From contig CANMDW010000005.1 in the NCBI GenBank assembly GCA_947496705.1, forward strand, positions 62,001 to 126,000: a DNA stretch of 64,000 nt, written 5' to 3'. Below the pieces are notes generated by a model. That model saw only the letters and a program-made list of their open reading frames with translations, was not told the DNA's origin and searched no databases. Source of the DNA: an uncultured Aquimarina sp. (GTDB lineage Bacteria > Bacteroidota > Bacteroidia > Flavobacteriales > Flavobacteriaceae). The position numbers were made by a program, and so were the translations under genes. This document shows positions 56,901 through 64,000 of this stretch, one piece after another (within the stretch, counting starts at the first letter, position 1; the number at the start of each line of letters is the position of its first letter).

Positions 56901-57089
56901 ATTATTATTTTCTTTCTTAGCCTTATTATATATGGTTTCAACTACTTTTATAGCAGATTTAGGTAATCCCTGTAGGTTAAAAGCTTCTACTTTTTTCCAA
57001 TCACTTTGGTATTCATTTTGACCTTTCATAGTATATAGGTTTGATATACAGATTGCAATAAGGATGATATACTTTTTCATCATAAACAT
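50979..57089 (-). CDS. Giant alpha-2-macroglobulin family protein
   Basis: A 2036-residue exported protein; the signal peptide ends near TMKGQ. After about 500 residues of helical N-terminal region come macroglobulin domains, including a bait-like TDRSIYRPGQIVYFKGIMM segment near 600, and a low-complexity GxMxxMM-rich stretch near 1190-1215. A thioester motif CSEQ is at about 1488-1491, in an alpha/alpha-barrel region up to about 1800, then the C-terminal receptor-like domain. The bacterial family traps proteases that enter the periplasm. Unlike E. coli yfhM, no pbpC gene is next to it. Confidence 0.92.
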   Translation of the reverse strand: MFMMKKYIILIAICISNLYTMKGQNEYQSDWKKVEAFNLQGLPKSAIKVVETIYNKAKKENNNNQVIKALLHKAKYMLILEENAQLTIIKDLKAEIDQSKFPKRNILESILANMYWQYFQEYRWKFYNRTQTSEKVDTEDFRTWDLETLFTEIHIYYQKSLENGVLAQQTDLSKFDDILITATDSKKYRPTLYDFLVHNALKFYKTSETNITKPSYAFTIDNVNYLKEHTLFSALKIEPKDSLSLQANALKLYQNLIKFHSKDKEPDALVEVNIERLLFVYENAVFTDKQAVLIETLFSEKEKLTSHKVSALYDYEIVNQYQQQAASYAPKENKTHRWKLKEALELCETTIKKFPDSRGANMCKTLKEQILHPELAIKTEKYIPLQTPGRLLVTYKNLNRLYFKALIISPKQLKSLRRLYQTDQQIKFLKTLKTSKTWESEIYDEHDYQTHTTEVLLPELDQGLYLILATISKDLSQETMFSFGDVQISNLALIENNTPGKSIFQVIDRNNGMPVANAKIHFKTTSESGYGKKLDKTLVTDKDGQVSLIINTYYYDVTISVTHEKDTAYFERYYLNQSYKPNNNSNTVIHQTFLFTDRSIYRPGQIVYFKGIMMYSEGKDKDEYKVVSNQFVHVTLRDVNNQEVKTLKLSTNDYGSFNGEFVLPSSGLTGNYSIQTNNYHSTYFLVEEYKRPKFETKFNPVTETYKINDTIKLTGMATAYAGSNITEAKVVYRVHRKVQYPRWCYWYPKYSSEPQEITHGETKTDDTGAYKIDFPALPDPSVSKENLPIFNYEITADVTDINGETRSTTTIVNVGYHAMTAAIMVKDKIDKTQKDHSLTINTLNLNNEPIAAKGTLKMFKLKAPKKPMRLRPWKAPDYEGFKEEEFKKLFPHDAFEDEHDYRTWKKGKLVLDKAFNTSEAKENSKGTQEIALGTIEKWESGKYVLELNTKDRFGQEVKDIQYITLFSQDDTMISDQQLFEITTNKTEYEIGDDVIVKLSSASEDITITVDIEKNREIIETQFIKLSKNSRTLKIPVTKEDLGGFAISYSFVNYNGYQNGAVLISVPYEPTELSIETKTFRDKLKPGQEETWSFSIKGPKGDKVSAELLASMYDASLDQFMPHQWSFNPINRPIYYIQSKRQAAQSFELKAFRLHNTPGYNSYYDHQEYDQLSWFGLYFVSQYFNSGGLSRKIKMKSTAPMPMAPMEAGMNEMMLDGAEYNAEDVDDEVADKFLGQEEKENKANTQQKQTALEGVKIRKNLQETAFFFPKLTTDAAGNVSFNFTAPEALTRWKLQLLAHTKELNAATTALETVTQKELMILPNPPRFLREGDKIILSSKISNLATKDLSGIIELQLFDALTNKTIDTELQNSNARQNFEVKTKGNTNVSWELQIPDNVQTVQYKIVAKAGDFSDGEQNVLPVLSNRMLVTETLPMWIRSDQTKTFTLNKLKDNTSNTLKHHKLTLEMTSNPAWYAVQALPYLMEYPYECSEQTFSRYYANALASHIANFNPRIQQVFNQWKSTDALLSNLEKNQELKSLIIQETPWLRDAQSETEQKKRIALLFDLNKMNAELQSALNKLKHMQYGSGGFPWFKGGRENRFITQHIATGFGHLKKIGVTQFDNDTANMLQNAISFLDKEFVREYKELKRYCKKNKININENHLSYTQIHYLYMRSFFTDIKRPKNTNEAWNYYLGQSKKYWLKQGLYAQGMLALITHRNDDRATATKIIRSLDEKSIISEELGMYWKSNTASWYWYQAPIETQSLMIEVFSEVEKEPKRTEIVDNLKIWLLKNKQTNRWNTTKATSDAVYALLLQGSDWLSVTDMVEIVLGDQKIDPSKIEDVKVEAGTGYFKTSWNGNEVKPNMATAKITKKGKGIAWGALYWQYFENLDKITPAKTPLSLKKKLFLKKNTDTGEEITEITDKTNLQLGDLVRVRIELRSDRAMEFVHMKDMRASGLEPINVISQYKWQDGLGYYESTKDAATNFFFDYLPKGVYVFEYDLRVNNKGDFSNGITTIQSMYAPEFSSHSEGVRVKIK

Positions 57090-57335
57090 TTTAGGTTGCT
57101 AAACAAACAAAAACAAGAGGTGTATCAAATTTATGAGATACTTTTTATGCTTTGTAAATAACATTATAAAACTACGTATTTGAAATGATAAATGATTGAG
57201 AAGACAGTTTGATTTAGTAAGTACAGTAATTTGATGAGGTAATGAATATTCAGGTCATGTTTTGTTTGGTTTTACATTTTTTCATTATTCATAGCAGATT
57301 GTATCTTTACCATACGATTTAACAGTTATCCATAC

Positions 57336-57933
57336 ATGTACATTTTATAGCAATAGAGTGGAGTGCAATACTTAACTTGGTCTTGCTACTTGCTATTGCA
57401 TTACATCAAAAAGGATATCAGGTAACAGGAAGCATGATACTATTTTTGAATCTTTAAAATCGAGATTAGATAGATATGGATTATTACCCGATGAATTTGG
57501 GTGGTTTTCTGATAAGATAACTTCAGACCTAGATGCTATAATTTTGGGCATGCATGCCAAAGAAGATAATGTAGAGTTTCTTAAGGCTAAGGAGCTTCTA
57601 AACGATTAGAGAAAATAGCTGAAAGCGATACCGCTGTATCATATAAAGATTTTGCACATAGTTCTTCTTAAGGTAAGTGCCACCACAAAAGCTGTAAAAG
57701 AACAATACCAAAACAGAAAAGTTATTGCTTGCCTAGAATTGTATACCTATGGTAGTCTAAATGCAGAATTTTTAGAAGAATATAAAGGAGCACTAGATAC
57801 AGCAGATGGAGCAGTCGTTTTTTATTTCCCACATGCTGTAAAGATTAAACAATTAGAAAAAGTCTCTGCTTCCCAAATAGCAGAAGCATTTCTCGAAGCC
57901 ACTATGGGTTCACGCTTATGCATTATGGCTTGA
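57336..57933 (+). pseudogene. mpl: Decayed mpl (UDP-N-acetylmuramate tripeptide ligase) remnant
   Basis: Three frames each carry clear Mpl pieces. First ALHQKGYQVTGS and DDTIFESLKSRLDRYG to DAIILGMHAKEDNVEFLKAK (57395-57600), then SDTAVSYKDFAHS (57620-57660), then ATTKAVKEQYQNRKVIACLE to KQLEKVSASQIAEAF (57670-57900). The middle of the enzyme, which binds ATP and UDP-MurNAc, is missing between the first and second pieces, and stops and frameshifts separate the pieces. Intact Mpl has about 450 residues, so more than half is gone. It recycles cell-wall peptides when functional; an intact copy is expected elsewhere. Confidence 0.85.
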
Positions 57934-58009
57934 TTATTTGTCTAGTACAGCCTCAGAAACAGCTTCACAACTACAACTGCGTACCTTTCTTCAGAGTGAA
58001 CAGCTAATT

Positions 58010-58068
58010 ACTCTGATGGGATTTACACCCACTGGATTACCACGGCGTGGTGGCACACTAATGTTTTG
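58010..58068 (+). repeat. 59-bp dispersed repeat, copy B
   Basis: Partner of 50184-50242 with five substitutions and no gap. The central dyad is ACCAC, GGC, GTGGT. It lies 45 bp beyond the stop of the minus-strand AlkB-like gene at 58114, downstream of the mpl remnant. Confidence 0.9.
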
Positions 58069-58113
58069 TGTAAAAAGTCGTTTTAATGCATTTTACATGT
58101 ATTGTAGCCAATT

Positions 58114-58701
58114 TTATAAGTATGCTCTTAAAGTGACAGAAATCCTTTTACCGTTATATTTTTTAAAATTTGGAACTTCATGTGTCCACTTCAAATTTGT
58201 GCTCCAAGGAATTATTATGGCTTCACCATTTCTCATGACTAGATCTTTAAATCCTTTTTCTCCATATTTCCGCATTCTAAATACTCTTTCTTGTCCAATA
58301 GAAATTGTTACAATTGGGCTGTCATTAAACAAGTCTCTTGTATCATCTCTATGAGGGCCGATATAATGATCTTTTTGTCCATCATACCAATTTAACAAGA
58401 GTCCATTCAATCTAGAATCAATATTTTCTTGCGACCATTCTAAGAATATTTTAAAAAGTTCAGGAATTGGTAAAGCATTATTTTTTGAACCAGAGTAACT
58501 ATAATTTTTTCCATAAGCTTGTTGCCATCTAGGAGTTAAAATTTCTTTTCCATACATTTTAACTGTGTGGAACTCTTCTGGGCGTGTATCCCATGTTTTT
58601 TTGAAATCATCATGAGAAAAATCAAAGTCATTTATTTTTTCAGAAACATAGAGAACTGATTCCTCATCCAAATGTATTGTTTCAAATAATTCTTTATTCA
58701 T
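58114..58701 (-). CDS. AlkB-like 2-oxoglutarate/Fe(II) oxygenase
   Basis: A 195-residue dioxygenase of the AlkB type. The Fe ligands are H and D in GPHRDD (near 117-120) and the second His in WTHEV (near 174); the 2-oxoglutarate Arg is in KRISVTLRAYL at the C-terminus. The preceding NGLLLNWYDGQKDHY agrees with AlkB-like proteins, which often repair alkylated bases. It is a lone gene on the minus strand next to the 59-bp repeat. Confidence 0.88.
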   Translation of the reverse strand: MNKELFETIHLDEESVLYVSEKINDFDFSHDDFKKTWDTRPEEFHTVKMYGKEILTPRWQQAYGKNYSYSGSKNNALPIPELFKIFLEWSQENIDSRLNGLLLNWYDGQKDHYIGPHRDDTRDLFNDSPIVTISIGQERVFRMRKYGEKGFKDLVMRNGEAIIIPWSTNLKWTHEVPNFKKYNGKRISVTLRAYL

Positions 58702-58812
58702 GATATTTTTGTAATTGGCTACAACGTAGAAATAAAACCACTTTCCAATACAATCGTTTGTACATGTATAATAAAGCTTATGCTACGGTAATTTAATATA
58801 CTTCTAGTTATC

Positions 58813-60162
58813 CTAGAATTCCCGATTCACATCCCAGGCCTCAAAATAATCCTTTACTCGCTGCACAAACTGCCCGCCTAAGGCTCCGTTAACTACTCTG
58901 TGATCATAGGAGTGTGATAAGAACATCTTGTAGCGTATGCCGATAAAATCACCTTCTGGTGTTTCGATCACTGCAGGAACCTTTCTGATAGCTCCCAGTG
59001 CCAAGATCCCAACCTGCGGCTGATTAATAATCGGGGTACCCATAATACTACCAAAAGTACCTACATTGGTCACTGTATAGGTTCCATCCTGCACATCGTC
59101 GGGTTTCAATGCATTATTGCGTGCACGGCTGGCCAGATCATTCACCGCTTTGGTCATCCCCACCAGATTCAATTGATCTGCGTTTTTGATTACAGGCACT
59201 ATAAGATTTCCATCAGATAAAGCTGCTGCCATACCCAGGTTGATATTTTTCTTTTTGATAATTGTATCTCCAGAAACCGAGATATTCATCATCGGAAAGT
59301 CTTTAAGTGCCTTAGCAACAGCTTCCATAAAGATTGGAGTAAACGTAAGGTTCTCTCCTTCCCGCCTCATGAATTCGTCCTTCACTTTCTTTCTCCAATT
59401 CCAGATACTGGTTACATCGGCTTCGATAAAAGATTGCACATGAGCAGAAGTCTGTACAGATGCTACCATATGATGTGCTACCAATTTGCCCATACGGGTC
59501 ATCTCTATGATCTCATCTTCTCCAGAAACGACAGGAACTGCCTTTGGTGCTTCTTTGGTTACAGCAGGGGCTTCAGTTTGTACTGCTTTTGCTTTTGCTT
59601 CTAGAGGTTGAGTTACTGGCTGTTCTTCAACTTTACCATTCTTACGATTCTCTACAAATTGAAGGATATCATTTTTGGTCACGCGACCGTCTTTTCCGGT
59701 TCCCGGTATCGCTTCTAATTCTGGTAATGAAATACCCTCTGCCGAAGCAATATTCTTCACCAACGGAGAATAAAAGGCACTACTTCCTGAAAAATCTGTA
59801 ACCTCGGCTGTTACTGCTTCGGTAGTTTCTGCCATTTGTGTTTCCAGCACCTTCACTTCTTCAGGAACCTCTTCAACCACTGTTGTTGTTTCTTCAGGAT
59901 CAGCATCCTGAGTTGCTTCTCCTTCGGTTTCAATGATAGCTATAGTTTGGCCTACCTGTATTACATCATCCACTTCAAAAAGCTTTTCTAATAGCACACC
60001 TTCTACTTCGCTTGGCACTTCACTATCTACCTTGTCTGTAGCAATTTCTACAACCGCATCATCCAACTCGATAGTATCTCCAACTTCTTTTAACCAAGTT
60101 GTTAGTGTTGCCTCTGCAACACTCTCACCCATTTTCGGAAGTTTAAGTTCAAATTTTGCCAT
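58813..60162 (-). CDS. Dihydrolipoamide acyltransferase (2-oxo acid dehydrogenase E2)
   Basis: A 449-residue E2 subunit. ATG at 60162 gives the usual MAKFELKLPKMGESV start. Domains in order: one lipoyl domain with lipoylated Lys in EIATDKVDSEVPS; an acidic linker; a peripheral-subunit-binding domain (FYSPLVKNIASAEGI to VTKNDILQFVE, about 130-175); and the catalytic domain (about 220-449) with the SHSYDHRVVNGALGG active-site His. The substrate could be branched-chain 2-oxo acids or pyruvate; the N-terminal pattern favours the branched-chain type. No E1 or E3 gene is nearby. Confidence 0.93.
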   Translation of the reverse strand: MAKFELKLPKMGESVAEATLTTWLKEVGDTIELDDAVVEIATDKVDSEVPSEVEGVLLEKLFEVDDVIQVGQTIAIIETEGEATQDADPEETTTVVEEVPEEVKVLETQMAETTEAVTAEVTDFSGSSAFYSPLVKNIASAEGISLPELEAIPGTGKDGRVTKNDILQFVENRKNGKVEEQPVTQPLEAKAKAVQTEAPAVTKEAPKAVPVVSGEDEIIEMTRMGKLVAHHMVASVQTSAHVQSFIEADVTSIWNWRKKVKDEFMRREGENLTFTPIFMEAVAKALKDFPMMNISVSGDTIIKKKNINLGMAAALSDGNLIVPVIKNADQLNLVGMTKAVNDLASRARNNALKPDDVQDGTYTVTNVGTFGSIMGTPIINQPQVGILALGAIRKVPAVIETPEGDFIGIRYKMFLSHSYDHRVVNGALGGQFVQRVKDYFEAWDVNREF

Positions 60163-60377
60163 ATCCTTAATCAAAAGTGTTTATATGTTTAATTTTTTGC
60201 GAAATTAATTAAAATTAAGCGTTAAAATTAGTTTTTCTATATTAAAATTTATATAAAAATAGCGCTTAGTGGATTAGTTGTTAGTCGTTTTTGTTTTTCA
60301 AATGTTATGAAAGTAATATTCAAAATTAATTTTACCACCTTTATAATCCTAAATTACTAAAAACTACCCACTAAAGA

Positions 60378-60998
60378 CTAAGAACTCTTCAATGCATTTT
60401 CAAAAGGGATTCGATTAATAATACTTCTTCCCAAAGTTACTTCATCTGCATATTCCAATTCGTCATTCACACCAATTCCCCGTGCAATGGTAGATGTTTT
60501 AACATCAATTCCTTCTAATTGTTTATATATGTAAAAATTGGTTGTATCCCCTTCCATCGTTGCACTTAATGCAAATATCAATTCTTTTACTTCACCAGAT
60601 TTCACCTTTTCGATCAAGGTATTAATATTTAAATCCTGTGGCCCTATACCATCAAGAGGGCTTATTTTACCTCCCAAAACATGATATAAACCTCTATATT
60701 GACCAGTACTCTCTATGGCCATTACATCACGTATATCCTCAACTATACAAATAATATCCTGAGTTCTGCTTGGGTTACTGCAGATATTACAAATAGCTAC
60801 ATCACTAATGCTATGACATTTCTTGCAAAACTTAATATCCTGACGCAATGTACCCAGCGCCTTTACCAAATATTCGGTTTGAGTGGCAGGCTGCCTTAAC
60901 AGATGTAACACCAATCGCAATGCTGTTCGCTTTCCTATCCCGGGTAACTGAGACATTTCGTAAACTGCGTTTTCCAATAATTTTGAAGAAAATTCCAT
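60378..60998 (-). CDS. recR: Recombination protein RecR
   Basis: A 206-residue RecR. An N-terminal helix-hairpin-helix ([17 protein letters not shown]), a four-Cys zinc finger ([16 protein letters not shown]), a Toprim domain with [15 protein letters not shown] and [12 protein letters not shown], and a C-terminal Walker-B-like region. It loads RecA with RecF and RecO during gap repair. On the minus strand a perfect TAAATTTG element lies just before the ATG. The MITE-like element starts 31 bp upstream. Confidence 0.97.
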   Translation of the reverse strand: MEFSSKLLENAVYEMSQLPGIGKRTALRLVLHLLRQPATQTEYLVKALGTLRQDIKFCKKCHSISDVAICNICSNPSRTQDIICIVEDIRDVMAIESTGQYRGLYHVLGGKISPLDGIGPQDLNINTLIEKVKSGEVKELIFALSATMEGDTTNFYIYKQLEGIDVKTSTIARGIGVNDELEYADEVTLGRSIINRIPFENALKSS

Positions 60999-61028
60999 GA
61001 CACCGCAAATTTAGTATTTTTTAATGAA

Positions 61029-61189
61029 GAACTCATTTGAAGTTTTTGTCTGGAAGTGAAAAAATGGGCTTTTGTGGTCTAATAAAGTCATTTTTAAGTA
61101 GCATAGCCATAGCTACGTTACGAAAAAAGGATGAAATTAGGGTGCAAAATGCGTTTTTGCAGCCCAGAATGAAAACTTCAAATGAGTTC
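61029..61189 (-). mobile_element. MITE-like inverted-repeat element, copy 2 (161 bp)
   Basis: Ends are GAACTCATTTGAAGTTTT and its reverse complement, 18 bp. In reverse complement its interior matches copy 1 at 20671-20853 in the same order (AACGTAGCTATGGCTATGCT, ACAAAAGCC), without the REP-like insertion. No open frame of note. Confidence 0.75.
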
Positions 61190-61299
61190 GAAAAACCACT
61201 TTATAAATCCCATAGTAATCTTACCGTGCTTTTGAAAACCTTTTTTGCTACTTTTACCATTCGAGGAATCAAATTACCAATATTATTAAATAAAAAGTC

Positions 61300-61467
61300 A
61301 TGTTTGATGCGCTTTCAGAAGAAACCCAGCTTATAGTAATGGTCATAGGAATTGCAGTTCTGTTTGTTGCTGTAATGTGGAATACCAACCGAAATAGAAA
61401 CAAACTTTATGGTCGTAATAAACGTGATTTCAGAAAAAATTACTTTACAAAGAAAAAGAAGAAATAG
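61300..61467 (+). CDS. Small membrane protein with basic tail
   Basis: A 55-residue frame starting MFDALSEETQLIVMVIG. One hydrophobic helix (about 10-27) is followed by a very basic tail rich in Asn, Arg and Lys (ending FTKKKKK). The position just upstream of the cobalamin adenosyltransferase gene, with 15 bp between stop and start, fits a small conserved flavobacterial gene. Function unknown. Confidence 0.6.
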   Translation: MFDALSEETQLIVMVIGIAVLFVAVMWNTNRNRNKLYGRNKRDFRKNYFTKKKKK

Positions 61468-61482
61468 CTCAAAACATAAATT

Positions 61483-62061
61483 ATGATGAAGATATATACA
61501 AAAACCGGAGATAAAGGGACTACGGCACTATTTGGCGGAACCCGGGTACCAAAACATCATATCCGTATTGATAGTTATGGTACTGTGGATGAATTAAACT
61601 CGCATATTGGATTGATCAGGGATCAAAACATTGATGAGCTTAGTAAAAAAGTGCTAATCACCATACAGGATAAACTTTTTACTGTGGGAGCAGTTCTGGC
61701 CACCGATCCCGAAAAAGCAATCTTAAAAAGCGGCCAAAAACGATTGAATATCCCTACAATTTCGGCAGAAGATGTCGAATTATTGGAAAAAGAAATGGAT
61801 CGCATGAATGAATCTTTGTCGCCAATGACACACTTTGTCCTCCCGGGAGGGCATCAAACCGTGTCATTCTGTCACATTGCCCGCTGTGTATGCCGAAGAA
61901 CCGAGCGTTTGGCCACGGCACTTTATGAAATAGCCCCTTTTGAAGAGACCACCTTACATTATTTAAACAGACTATCTGACTATCTTTTTGTACTGGCACG
62001 AAAGTTGTCCCACGATCTTAAAGCAGTCGAAATCAAATGGATTCCGCAAAAAAATTCTTAA
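61483..62061 (+). CDS. ATP:cob(I)alamin adenosyltransferase (PduO type)
   Basis: A 192-residue enzyme that transfers the adenosyl group of ATP to cob(I)alamin. Markers are KIYTKTGDKGTTALFGGTRVPK (ATP-binding start), SYGTVDELNSHIG, FVLPGG and CRRTERL, then the helical LNRLSDYLFVLAR end. A five-helix bundle of normal length. ATG at 61483 or 61486. It precedes DUF2795 and secA, an order I recall from other Flavobacteriaceae. Confidence 0.95.
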   Translation: MMKIYTKTGDKGTTALFGGTRVPKHHIRIDSYGTVDELNSHIGLIRDQNIDELSKKVLITIQDKLFTVGAVLATDPEKAILKSGQKRLNIPTISAEDVELLEKEMDRMNESLSPMTHFVLPGGHQTVSFCHIARCVCRRTERLATALYEIAPFEETTLHYLNRLSDYLFVLARKLSHDLKAVEIKWIPQKNS

Positions 62062-62144
62062 AATTTGAACACTGTGAAGTTTATAAGGGAAAACCAAAAA
62101 AAATTACGTTCTTATAATTATTGTTTAAATAATTAATTTTTTAC

Positions 62145-62174
62145 TTGACTTTTTAAACTAAAAAATTATTTTTG
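62145..62174 (+). promoter_or_regulatory. Promoter of the DUF2795 gene
   Basis: TTG, 19 bases, TATTTTTG: a perfect TTG/TAnnTTTG pattern ending 23 bp before ATG 62198. Confidence 0.8.
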
Positions 62175-62197
62175 CAAAAATTAAACCAGTAAGTATT

Positions 62198-62419
62198 ATG
62201 TATTGGACTTTAGAATTAGCATCTTATTTGAGTGATGCACCCTGGCCAGCTACAAAAGACGAGTTGATCGATTATGCAATTCGTACTGGAGCACCTCTAG
62301 AGGTTGTAGAGAATTTACAAGCAATTGAAGATGAAGGAGATTCATATGACTCTATAGAGGAGATATGGCCTGATTATCCGACAGATGAAGATTATCTTTG
62401 GAATGAGGATGAATATTAA
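62198..62419 (+). CDS. DUF2795 domain protein
   Basis: A 73-residue acidic protein: MYWTLELASYLSDAPWPATKDELIDYAIRTG then PLEVVENLQAIEDEG, ending in an acidic tail. It matches the Bacteroidetes form of DUF2795 (small helical domain of unknown role) and is typically found next to secA. Has its own promoter and terminator. Confidence 0.93.
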   Translation: MYWTLELASYLSDAPWPATKDELIDYAIRTGAPLEVVENLQAIEDEGDSYDSIEEIWPDYPTDEDYLWNEDEY

Positions 62420-62438
62420 AAATATCAAATAGTACTAA

Positions 62439-62465
62439 AAGTCTCGAAAAGAGGCTTTTTTTTTG
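62439..62465 (+). terminator. Terminator of the DUF2795 gene
   Basis: AAGTCTC, GAAAA, GAGGCTT followed by a T-run, 20 bp after the stop. Confidence 0.9.
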
Positions 62466-62660
62466 CGTAAATTACGCTGTCAAAACGCTATGATTAGCAT
62501 AGTAAATATTTTGTGATTAGAGCTTTTGAGCCTCAAGATAACAAAAACTCTGCGTAGTTAGGATCAACCTTCCTGTACATCAATAGGTTAGAACAATTCA
62601 TTTTGATTACTAAAGGTAATTGAAATTAAAAATCTCAATAAAACAATATATCCATAAGTT

Positions 62661-64000
62661 ATGGGAATTTTAGATACTGTATTAAAAACATTTGTTGGAG
62701 ATAAATCCAAAAAAGATATAAAAGAGATTCAACCAAAGGTTGAATTGATCAAACAAGCAGGAAAGCTAATTGAAGGGCTTTCTAATGATGAATTACGTGC
62801 CAAAACCGTTGATTTTAAAAACAAAATCAATGAAGCACGTGATGAGATTAATGCTAAAATCGAAAAACTTACCGAAGAAGCCGATAACATCGAAGATATC
62901 AACAGAAAAGAAGATATCTATGGTGAGATAGACAAGTTAAAAGACGAAGCGTATGAAGCTACTCAAAATACGCTCAATGAAATCCTTCCAGAGGCTTTTG
63001 CCGTTGTTAAAGAAACTGCAAAACGTTTTGCCAATAACGACGCCATAGAAGTTACTGCTTCTACTTATGATCGCGAGCTTTCGGGTGCAAAAGATTATGT
63101 GACCCTGGATGATGATAAAGCCATTTGGTCAACAAGTTGGGACGCTGCCGGTAAAGAAGTAAAATGGGATATGGTTCATTATGATGTGCAGCTCATTGGT
63201 GGTATCACGCTACACGATGGAAAAGTAGCAGAAATGAAAACTGGTGAGGGTAAAACCCTGGTAGCTACGCTTCCTGTATATTTGAATGCTCTTTCAGGAA
63301 ATGGTGTGCACTTGGTTACTGTAAACGACTATCTGGCACGTCGTGATAGCGAGTGGATGGCTCCGATATTTCAGTTTCATGGACTCACCATAGATTGTAT
63401 CGATAATCACAGACCAAACTCTGCAGAACGCAGAGCAGCATACAATGCAGATATTATCTATGGTACCAATAATGAATTTGGTTTTGATTACCTGCGTGAT
63501 AATATGTCTCACGCTCCCGAAGATCTGGTGCAACGCCCACATAACTATGCTATTATAGATGAAGTAGATTCTGTATTGATTGACGATGCACGTACACCAT
63601 TGATTATTTCTGGCCCGATCCCAAAAGGAGATATACACGAATTTGATGAGCTAAAACCAAAAATTGCTGATATCGTAGCGGTACAGCAAAAATACCTCAC
63701 TACAGTGTTGGCTGAAGCTAAAAAACTAATCAAAGAAGGAGATCCCAAAGAAGGTGGGTTTAAACTATTACAGGTATATCGTGGAATACCAAAAAATAAG
63801 GCTCTTATCAAGTTTTTGAGTGAAGAAGGTGTAAAATTACTGTTACAAAAAACTGAAAACTTCTATATGCAGGATAACAACCGCGAAATGCATAAGATTG
63901 ATGCAGACTTGTATTATGTGATAGAAGAAAAAAATAACCAGATTGATCTTTCCGATAAAGGAGTTGAGTATCTTTCTGGTAAAGATGATCCCGATTTCTT
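62661..64000 (+). CDS. secA: Preprotein translocase ATPase SecA (5' part)
   Basis: Open frame from ATG 62661 ([18 protein letters not shown]) to the right edge, 446 codons. The DEAD motor is visible: [22 protein letters not shown] (Walker A), [29 protein letters not shown] and [17 protein letters not shown] (Walker B/DEAD). The extra segment between ETAKRF and VQLIGG, with [19 protein letters not shown], is the insertion characteristic of Bacteroidetes SecA. It drives protein export through SecYEG. Confidence 0.97.
   Translation, partial: MGILDTVLKTFVGDKSKKDIKEIQPKVELIKQAGKLIEGLSNDELRAKTVDFKNKINEARDEINAKIEKLTEEADNIEDINRKEDIYGEIDKLKDEAYEATQNTLNEILPEAFAVVKETAKRFANNDAIEVTASTYDRELSGAKDYVTLDDDKAIWSTSWDAAGKEVKWDMVHYDVQLIGGITLHDGKVAEMKTGEGKTLVATLPVYLNALSGNGVHLVTVNDYLARRDSEWMAPIFQFHGLTIDCIDNHRPNSAERRAAYNADIIYGTNNEFGFDYLRDNMSHAPEDLVQRPHNYAIIDEVDSVLIDDARTPLIISGPIPKGDIHEFDELKPKIADIVAVQQKYLTTVLAEAKKLIKEGDPKEGGFKLLQVYRGIPKNKALIKFLSEEGVKLLLQKTENFYMQDNNREMHKIDADLYYVIEEKNNQIDLSDKGVEYLSGKDDPDF

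Noticed and set aside
57938..58354. Plus-strand frame of 138 codons opposite the AlkB-like gene
   Set aside because: Its second half is antisense to a gene with complete catalytic motifs; the first half spans the 59-bp repeat and shows no family.

Overview
The window is a piece of chromosome from a member of the Bacteroidetes, most probably a marine Flavobacteriaceae (Aquimarina-like by gene content; genus is inference). The reasons are low GC, several promoters of the Bacteroidetes type (TTG, 19 bases, TAnnTTTG), two TonB-dependent receptors, an ECF sigma/FecR pair, BshC, a DUF4295-rpmG-rpmB cluster, SecA with its Bacteroidetes insertion, and many lipoproteins with SC lipoboxes.

Layout. 1-3940: end of a conjugative-element transfer operon on the minus strand (coupling protein, M23 peptidase, TraM, start of TraG). 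4186-6738: a flavin-binding PNPOx-like protein converging on bshC. 6919-17404: a co-directional block of exported hydrolases (M14, M3, esterase, lipoprotein, serine hydrolase, double-domain M16). 17842-23429: a DUF6261-like protein, a lipoprotein, a methyltransferase, a DUF1579-like protein and a two-PAS histidine kinase with its response regulator. 23457-29162: rimO and a TonB receptor/FecR/ECF sigma cell-surface signalling set, with a divergent acidic lipoprotein. 31001-38806: amidase, ftsY, DUF4295, rpmG, rpmB, two tandem paralogues, cinA, Hpt, FAH hydrolase, exonuclease. 38888-46402: a metal-uptake locus (DtxR-family regulator diverging from TonB receptor, thioredoxin, binding lipoprotein, ATPase and two permeases with cytoplasmic C-terminal domains). 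46465-47108: a VapC toxin and its antitoxin. 47410-58701: an accessory zone (glutaredoxin-like protein, second DUF6261-like gene, VOC protein, unknown protein, 2036-residue alpha-2-macroglobulin, decayed mpl, AlkB-like oxygenase). 58813-64000: housekeeping genes (E2, recR, cobalamin adenosyltransferase, DUF2795, start of secA).

The most interesting signal is not a single gene. Three intergenic tandem-repeat arrays (about 4754-4900, 17551-17740 and 48069-48443) have unrelated sequences but exactly the same 41-bp period, and each unit carries one small palindrome. Two of the three lie about 100 bp upstream of distantly related DUF6261-like genes (17842 and 48556). I propose array plus DUF6261-like protein as a candidate undescribed unit, with array 1 as an orphan.

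Other structure: the VapC/antitoxin pair sits between perfect 91-bp direct repeats that duplicate the 3' end of the upstream permease gene. A short non-coding inverted-repeat element (MITE-like) occurs at 20671-20853 and 61029-61189. A 59-bp repeat with a conserved dyad lies just 3' of two unrelated minus-strand genes (50184 and 58010). REP-like CCTGCC palindromes are scattered between genes.
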